Notes under the pieces: generated by a model | What the model was told of the DNA's origin: nothing | The model's database searches: none | What the model saw: the letters and a program-made list of their open reading frames with translations, nothing else | Shown: positions 1 through 5,105 of the stretch, one piece after another | How the letters are laid out: each line of letters begins with the position of its first letter | Position numbering within the stretch: the stretch's first letter is position 1 | Position numbers and translations under genes: made by a program | Origin: Parvibaculum sp. | GTDB lineage: Bacteria; Pseudomonadota; Alphaproteobacteria; Parvibaculales; Parvibaculaceae | Direction of reading: 5' to 3' | Assembly: GCA_014359855.1 (NCBI GenBank) | Contig: JACIYQ010000360.1 | Location: 1-11,654, forward strand | Length of the DNA: 11,654 nucleotides

Positions 1-385
1 CACGCAGCAGCATGAATCCGCCCCTGCCGGGTAACCGGCCCGCCGTCATAAGGCCATCAGGCATCAGGCCCCCGGACAACGGGCCCGAAATCATCGTCCC
101 ACGGACGAACTGTCGATCTCGCAGCGACTAAATCAACAATATCGGCGCAAAGCGGACGTCGATTCGAAGGCCAAGTGGTTGGGAATTGATCCCCATCCCA
201 TTTTTCGGTTAAGGGGTTTTCCGTAGTCTTTCAGCTTGCTTGAGCGCCAAACTTCATTTGATGGGACGTAGAACCCTTTAAACGTTGTGCATGTCCTCAA
301 CCTTCGATCGGGAGGCCAGTAAGTTTGGCGTCATCTGAGAACGACTGTCCAATCTGTTGCTGTTCGGCACAGCGAGGATAAGAGA
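1..385. other. Non-coding region downstream of the operon
   Basis: This 385-bp stretch follows the stop codon of the last gene of the leftward operon. I see no convincing gene, tRNA or CRISPR repeat in it. It holds a small stem-loop at 26-39 (GCCGG, loop GTAA, CCGGC). It also has a 5-bp stem TGGGA/TCCCA at 180-200 followed by TTTTT, which reads as a weak intrinsic terminator only for rightward transcription. A 10-bp inverted repeat at 245-330 is listed separately. No stem followed by a T-run is visible on the minus strand, so the way the operon terminates is not evident. Composition is mixed and less GC-rich than the helicase gene beside it. Confidence 0.6.
245..330. repeat. Perfect 10-bp inverted repeat, 66-bp spacer
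   Basis: CGCCAAACTT at 245-254 is the exact reverse complement of AAGTTTGGCG at 321-330. The pair lies 56 bp beyond the stop of the last operon gene, so it would fall in the 3' untranslated RNA. It could form a long-range stem there, or be the remains of recombination or element ends. A rough chance estimate for a 10-bp match in 385 bp is several per cent, so it may mean nothing. Confidence 0.35.
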
Positions 386-2473
386 CTAGCGCGCGAAGTC
401 GTCTAGAAATTCGGAAGCCGGATCGACGCCGGCGACGAGCAGATGGTCGCGGGCGCGGGTGCAGGCGACATAGAGGAGGTGGCGCTCGGTGTCGTAGACC
501 TCCTGCAGATCGGCATCGTCGCCGACGGTTTCGATCCGCGCCTGCAGCGGCAGGACCTCGTCGTCGCAGGCCATGACGGCGACGGCGCGGAACTCCAGAC
601 CCTTGGCGAGATGCATGGTGCCGATGGAGACATGACCGTTCATGGTCTCGACATGATCGTCGAGAATGCGGAAGGCCATGCCGGCTGCCTCGACCGCCGC
701 GCGTGCGCGGCCAAGCTCGGCGGCGGAGCGGACGAAGATGCCGAACTCATGCGGCAGCACGCCCTCCCCCGCCTGCGCCGTGAGCCATGCGGCAACGCCG
801 GCCGCCTCCTCGTCCTCGCTGGCGAAAGTGCGGATATCGGGCGGCGGACCGTTGAAGACGGAAACCGTGTCGCTGCGATCCTCGATATTGCCGTCGACAT
901 CGCTGACCGCAGGCCCGAGCAGGCGGTCGGCCTGCCGACGGATCTGATGCGAGGTGCGGTAGTTGACGCGCAGCGTTCGCGAGCGGCCGCGAATATCGAC
1001 GCCGAGCGACTTCCAGGAGAAGGGCTGCTGGAAGATGCGCTGCCCGAGATCGCCGGCGAAGAAAAGCGCATTGGGCCGCTCGCCGCCCAGCGCGGCGAAA
1101 AAACGGAGATGGCTGACGGAAAGGTCCTGCGCCTCATCGGCGACGGCAAAATCGAACACGATCCTGCCCTTTTCCGCAATCGCTTCGGCCAGTCGGCTGA
1201 AGAGTTCGGCATGGGTGATGAGCTGTCGCGCCTTCAACCCCGTCCGCACCTGCTCGAAGATCGACCAGAGCACGCGGCGCTGCGCCTCCGGCAGCCGCGT
1301 CTTGCGGCCGAGCCGCGCCACGTCGCGATAATCGTCCCAGTCCTGCAATTGCCATGCATCGACGATCTGATCCCATTCGGTGAGAAGGAATGACAGACTG
1401 AACCTGTGGCCTTCGACCGCCGCCGATGCTTCCTCCATCAACTTGCGAAGTTCCGGCGCCTCGACCAGCGCCGCGGGCCCGATATGGGCTTCGTAGAGCC
1501 GCAGCCCGATGGCGTTAAGCGAATAGACGTCGATCCGTTCGGCAAGGCGCGGCTCGCTGCCGAGCAGGCGCTTCAGCTTGAGCTGCAGCGCATTGGCGAG
1601 CGTGTCTGAAAAGGTCGTGAGGAGGACGCGGGCATCCGGATGGGTCCGCGCCAGATGCACGGCCCGGTGGAGCGCCACGATGGTCTTGCCCGTTCCGGCG
1701 GACCCCGAAACCCGGGCGGGCCCGGCATAATCGCGCTCGACCCATTGCCGCTGCTCGGGATGGAGGAAGATCGTCCACTTCTCCCAGGGGAAATCGAGCG
1801 CCTCCTGCAATTCCTCGACATTGGTCATGATCCGGAAGCGGCGCAGCGCGTCGGGATGCTCGAAGGGGTCTGCCACGGCGGCTTCCGCCGGAGGTCCGGC
1901 GACGCGCGGCTTGCCGCCGGTTGCGAGTTCGAGCAGCGCCTCCGCCGCCTCGGCGGGCAGGTGATCGGCAAGCGTCAGCAGCGTATCTTCCGTCGCCTGA
2001 CGGACATCGGCCAGCCATTCGGGTGGCACACCATAAGAGAGCAACTCGTCTTCCGAATGCGCGGAGAAGAGCAGCGTTGCGGGTGCTGACGGCGCGGCGG
2101 CTGTCTCTGCCTGCACATAGACCGGCACCAGCACTTCCTGCACCGTCTCGCGGATTTCGACCAGCTGCGCCGCGCCCGTCTTCGGATGGGTTTCGAGCTT
2201 GCGCCGTTCGGCCCAGTCATAGGCCTTGTCGTGATGATCGACATAGCAGAGCAGCAGGCTTCCGGCAGTCCTGTGAACGATAAGCCGGATGTCCTTGTTG
2301 ACGCGCACCGACCAGAAATTCTTGTCCCGCGCCTTGTCGAGCTTGTGGAAGCTCAGGCCCGGATTGGCCGGATTGAGCTGCAGGTCGAAGGCCGTCATCT
2401 TGACGGCTTTCTGCTCGTCGCCCGTGAGGCGGGCGAGGCTGTCGGTGAATGTATCGGCGATGCGGAAGTCCAT
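386..2473 (-). CDS. UvrD/Rep-family helicase with N-terminal RelE/ParE-like domain
   Basis: This is a 695-aa fusion. Residues 1-95 look like a RelE/ParE toxin fold (FHKLDKARDKNFWSVRV at 42-58, IRLIVH at 62-67, YVDHHDKAYDWAE at 77-89). A variable linker follows to about residue 210. From about 235 on it is a superfamily 1 helicase: Walker A GSAGTGKT 257-264, DEAQD 446-450, motif III GDLGQRIF 474-481, NYRTS 504-508, motif V GTMHLAKGLEF 618-628 and motif VI LYVACTRARDHL 667-678. All ATPase motifs look intact, and there is no added nuclease domain. The ATG shares one base with the stop of the upstream DUF4062 gene (TGATG), implying coupled translation. A likely role is ATP-driven 3'-5' DNA unwinding in defence. 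Whether the RelE-like part still cleaves RNA or is only structural cannot be told. A copy of its first 16 bases also follows the MBL gene. Confidence 0.9.
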   Translation of the reverse strand: MDFRIADTFTDSLARLTGDEQKAVKMTAFDLQLNPANPGLSFHKLDKARDKNFWSVRVNKDIRLIVHRTAGSLLLCYVDHHDKAYDWAERRKLETHPKTGAAQLVEIRETVQEVLVPVYVQAETAAAPSAPATLLFSAHSEDELLSYGVPPEWLADVRQATEDTLLTLADHLPAEAAEALLELATGGKPRVAGPPAEAAVADPFEHPDALRRFRIMTNVEELQEALDFPWEKWTIFLHPEQRQWVERDYAGPARVSGSAGTGKTIVALHRAVHLARTHPDARVLLTTFSDTLANALQLKLKRLLGSEPRLAERIDVYSLNAIGLRLYEAHIGPAALVEAPELRKLMEEASAAVEGHRFSLSFLLTEWDQIVDAWQLQDWDDYRDVARLGRKTRLPEAQRRVLWSIFEQVRTGLKARQLITHAELFSRLAEAIAEKGRIVFDFAVADEAQDLSVSHLRFFAALGGERPNALFFAGDLGQRIFQQPFSWKSLGVDIRGRSRTLRVNYRTSHQIRRQADRLLGPAVSDVDGNIEDRSDTVSVFNGPPPDIRTFASEDEEAAGVAAWLTAQAGEGVLPHEFGIFVRSAAELGRARAAVEAAGMAFRILDDHVETMNGHVSIGTMHLAKGLEFRAVAVMACDDEVLPLQARIETVGDDADLQEVYDTERHLLYVACTRARDHLLVAGVDPASEFLDDFAR
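2458..2473 (-). repeat. Native copy of the duplicated relE-uvrD start
   Basis: The first 16 bases of the helicase gene, ATGGACTTCCGCATCG on the minus strand, recur with one mismatch at 3752-3767, directly after the MBL stop codon. This copy is the functional one, because the complete helicase frame follows it. Confidence 0.85.
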
Positions 2474-3666
2474 CAGCGCTTCTTTAACTTCCGGGCTGAC
2501 TTAGCGCCACCAACTGTAGCACCACGGGAATCTTCACGCCGCTCTTCAGAGATAGCTTTGATTATCTTTCGTCTGGACGCAGCGCGGCTTGCCAGTGCCG
2601 CGCCCTCACCCGTTTGATCCAACCATTCGAATAAACGCTGCACCCCATGGCGTGTGGTGGTCTCGTCTCGACAATTGGCGATGAGCAGCATTTGAATCTT
2701 CTGGATGTCATCCGCCACATAGACACCATACGGCGTGGTCACAATGGTTGCGTCCGGGAAACCAAGAAGCCGGATTGCCTGAGATTCCGTTATTGTCTTC
2801 TGACATCCGATTAAGTGCACTGGACCGATCGCGTCTATCGATTTCAATCCATCGTATATTTCGTGGTCCCGGAGAAACGGTTGGCCGACCATTTCCCGCG
2901 CCGCCGCCACAGTGACAGCAGACGGAATAGCAGTTGGCTTGAACAAGACTGACTTTGAACCACCGACGGAGACCGCTACATCCGCACCAACTTCAATTGC
3001 GTCGCTTCGTTCCTTCAGCACTTCGCGCAAAACACGGATCATCTCGCCTTGACGGCTTACAAAATCCATCCTGCTCCAATTCAATGCATCTCCAGTGGAA
3101 TATTTTCCCCTACCAGATTCTCGGGAACCCTTCCGCGTGAGATTTAGGATCGCATCACCGAGCGCTTCATTCACACGTAGTTTAAGGTCTTTAATTGTTT
3201 TGGCTTCAGATCCACGAAATAGATTTTGCTTGCTGACATAATCTTGGAATTTCTTGTTTGGCTCATAATCCTTGTCGCCTTTTTTCAACGGCACATTTCC
3301 GATTGAGATCAACCAAACCTTACCTGGCGCTTCAGACAAGCCTCTCATCAGTTCCGCATGACAGATACCCACATGTCCTAGTTCTCCTGCCCATCCGGCA
3401 TTGCCATTGGATAGAACTAGCAAAATGTCGCAGTCGGTAACTGCCTCTAGGCAGGTATCCCAACTGTCCCAGTTTGCGGCTTTTGGAGGAGCGGATTCGT
3501 TGATCCAGACTTCAAAAAGCTTCTTTCCGAACAGTTCGACATTCTCAATCTCTTTCTTCAGCTCACCCCTGATTTGACTGAGCGTCTCGGAATCGGGATC
3601 GCCAAGCGGAAATCGGTCGTTACAGCGACTCGAAATCATGATTCTTATCTTTGACGACGAAGCCAT
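2473..3666 (-). CDS. DUF4062/TIR-like protein
   Basis: This is a 397-aa soluble protein. Residues 5-160 resemble the DUF4062 branch of the TIR-like superfamily: a first strand KIRIMISSR (6-14), then LRxEL-type helices, FEVWINES (51-58), W66 with WDTCLEAVTDCDILLVLSN (69-87), GW (91-92) and GICHAELMRGL (100-110). E105 sits where TIR NADases carry their catalytic glutamate, but this is positional inference only. Residues about 170-370 form an unrecognised second domain, and the last 30 residues are strongly basic. The gene lies between MBL and relE-uvrD and overlaps the latter by one base. It is much less GC-rich than its outer neighbours (20 of 60 bases G+C in 3181-3240), suggesting acquisition. 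The preceding bases are the tail of a mod remnant, whose GGGG six bases before ATG may be the ribosome site. A likely role is a signalling or NAD-consuming effector; this is not proven. Confidence 0.7.
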   Translation of the reverse strand: MASSSKIRIMISSRCNDRFPLGDPDSETLSQIRGELKKEIENVELFGKKLFEVWINESAPPKAANWDSWDTCLEAVTDCDILLVLSNGNAGWAGELGHVGICHAELMRGLSEAPGKVWLISIGNVPLKKGDKDYEPNKKFQDYVSKQNLFRGSEAKTIKDLKLRVNEALGDAILNLTRKGSRESGRGKYSTGDALNWSRMDFVSRQGEMIRVLREVLKERSDAIEVGADVAVSVGGSKSVLFKPTAIPSAVTVAAAREMVGQPFLRDHEIYDGLKSIDAIGPVHLIGCQKTITESQAIRLLGFPDATIVTTPYGVYVADDIQKIQMLLIANCRDETTTRHGVQRLFEWLDQTGEGAALASRAASRRKIIKAISEERREDSRGATVGGAKSARKLKKR

Positions 3667-3676
3667 CTGCTACCCC

Positions 3677-3750
3677 ACCCTGAAAACCTTCATCACCTCG
3701 TCGCCGAGTCGGTTGATGACCTAGACCGCGACGCGGCCGGATTTCGGTTT
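3677..3750 (-). pseudogene. Remnant of a second mod 3' end
   Basis: These 74 bases match the extreme 3' end of the mod gene at 5106-5179 at 67 positions without gaps. In the mod frame it reads RKPKSGRVAV, a TAG stop, then VINRLGDEVMKVFRVG and another TAG just before the DUF4062 ATG. The intact protein has GKPKSGRIAVKVINHLGDEVMKVFRV. Differences are ATC/GTC, GCC/GCG, AAG/TAG, CAT/CGA, GAT/GAC and GTG/GTT. Half are silent or conservative, as expected between alleles rather than from recent duplication. Only the C-terminal 25 or so codons are present, so no methyltransferase function remains. It shows that DUF4062 once directly followed a mod gene. Confidence 0.9.
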
Positions 3751-3751
3751 A

Positions 3752-3767
3752 CGATACGGAAGTCCAT
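3752..3767 (-). repeat. Remnant of a relE-uvrD gene start
   Basis: The MBL stop TAA is followed at once by ATGGACTTCCGTATCG, which matches the first 16 bases of the helicase gene (2458-2473) at 15 positions and would encode MDFRI. The match stops there and the mod remnant begins one base later. Reading on from this ATG gives a chimeric frame of 24 codons that ends at 3693, probably without function. It implies that MBL was once directly followed by relE-uvrD, in the same position DUF4062 occupies now. Confidence 0.8.
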
Positions 3768-5105
3768 TTAATTAGTCCGGGGACAGGGCGCTCCGTCCAG
3801 TGGAGGCCATGACCACTCGTTGCCAACACTGCCCACTACCACTCGGCGTGAAGTCCTCCGCCCCGCACACTCTCGACAGACCGCGCACCGTCTGAACGCT
3901 TGCCGATGAAACTCGTGTAAAGTTTGGTTATGCTCGCCTCCGTTGCGGATATAGAGCGGCGATCCCGATGCCCATTGATTAATTACCTCGTACGCATGGT
4001 CATTAACCTGAGACCCGTGATGCGCCGCAGTGGCAATGATTTGACGAACTGGACTTACCGCCGGCATCTCAAAATCTTTTTTTGGACTAGCAAGACCAAA
4101 ACTCAAGCGGGAATCACCAAGAAAAAGCACACCTGGTTCTCTGCTGTTTTCTACCCGATAGAAAACGAGGGACTCCACGTTCTGCCGGGAAAGTGCCAGA
4201 GCCAAGAACACAACATCGCTAGAAGGATTGACCGGCGGGCGGGATAGCTCGACAGAGCAAATCGGCTTAAGGAAACCTGCAATACCGCCCGACGGCTTTT
4301 CGGTACTCTCGAAGAGACCAAAATCGAACCAGCGGATCGGAATACTCCAGCGCAATGCCGCCCTTGCAATCGATGATATTGATTTCGCAACATCAAGAGC
4401 CTGCAAGGCCCGAACACTTACCTCAATTCTCTCATATGGCTCGTCGAACAACCAAGATCGCAAGAGAGATCGAAACGAGACCTCCGCAACACGAAACACG
4501 TCGTCGTGATACGAGTCTGTTTCCTCAATTTCAGCCCTCAATTCCGATAATTGGTCAGCGGAAACCCCGAGGGATGTTGCCAATCTGTCTTCCCGAGAGA
4601 TGTCTTCATACCAATCGGGCACCGCATATTCGCGAAATGCATCAGTCACTTTGCTCAGCGGAGCAAGTGTATCCGTTTTTTCGTGTCCCGATTGATCTCT
4701 TCCCAGCCGTTCGCGATCTTCCCCGACGAGACGACGGTTCTCTGCACTCTCCGCGCCTTCTCTTATCTGGGTGACAAGGCCTATCGGATTTGTAAGAACG
4801 GACGGAAACCCCACCGCCCAGCGCCCCGGTAGCCAGAATTCACCAATCGTATTTCCATTTCCGCACCATTGATCCGCGAAGGTACGAAATCCGTTCGCAT
4901 GATCCGCATCCTGATGGGTGCATATTGCCACATCAATGCGATCGATATGTGGGGCGGCATCATGGATCGCCGTTACGAGCGGATTTGTCCCTGCGTAGCG
5001 CCTTCCAGAATCCACAAGAACTACAAAATCTTGACCTTTATAGTCGGTCTCAAGCAGAAACGCTTCGCCCGACGGCAACGGAAGAGCCGTGAATCGCGAG
5101 CTCAT
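3768..5105 (-). CDS. ComEC-like metallo-beta-lactamase-fold hydrolase
   Basis: This is a 445-aa protein without a signal peptide or membrane segment. An N-terminal half-sheet (GEAFLLETD 13-21, VVLVDSG 28-34) leads to the metal site THQDADHANG (63-72), the H-x-D-x-D-H variant typical of ComEC/Rec2-type MBL domains. After a long helical insert (about 115-260) come LFLGDSR (327-333) and TAAHHGSQ (359-366), which match the later metal-binding Asp and the HHGS motif. The active site therefore looks complete, fitting a hydrolase of nucleic acid or nucleotide phosphodiesters. The C-terminus has CAVCREC (407-413), an unusual cysteine cluster. The ATG overlaps the mod stop (ATGA), implying coupling. 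GC is lower than in mod (27 of 60 in 4081-4140). The substrate is unknown; a DNA or second-messenger nuclease is my inference. Confidence 0.8.
   Translation of the reverse strand: MSSRFTALPLPSGEAFLLETDYKGQDFVVLVDSGRRYAGTNPLVTAIHDAAPHIDRIDVAICTHQDADHANGFRTFADQWCGNGNTIGEFWLPGRWAVGFPSVLTNPIGLVTQIREGAESAENRRLVGEDRERLGRDQSGHEKTDTLAPLSKVTDAFREYAVPDWYEDISREDRLATSLGVSADQLSELRAEIEETDSYHDDVFRVAEVSFRSLLRSWLFDEPYERIEVSVRALQALDVAKSISSIARAALRWSIPIRWFDFGLFESTEKPSGGIAGFLKPICSVELSRPPVNPSSDVVFLALALSRQNVESLVFYRVENSREPGVLFLGDSRLSFGLASPKKDFEMPAVSPVRQIIATAAHHGSQVNDHAYEVINQWASGSPLYIRNGGEHNQTLHEFHRQAFRRCAVCRECAGRRTSRRVVVGSVGNEWSWPPLDGAPCPRTN

Noticed and set aside
180..205. Stem TGGGA/TCCCA followed by TTTTT as terminator of the operon
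   Set aside because: The T-run is on the plus strand, so it could only stop rightward transcription, and the stem is only 5 bp.
1..385. tRNA gene or attachment site at the left edge
   Set aside because: No cloverleaf arms or T-loop in the right arrangement were seen, and no direct repeat is shared with the right edge.
3693..3767. 24-codon frame MDFRIVNRNPAAS... starting right after the MBL stop
   Set aside because: It is a chimera of the relE-uvrD start and out-of-frame mod sequence. It is better explained as a recombination scar than a gene.
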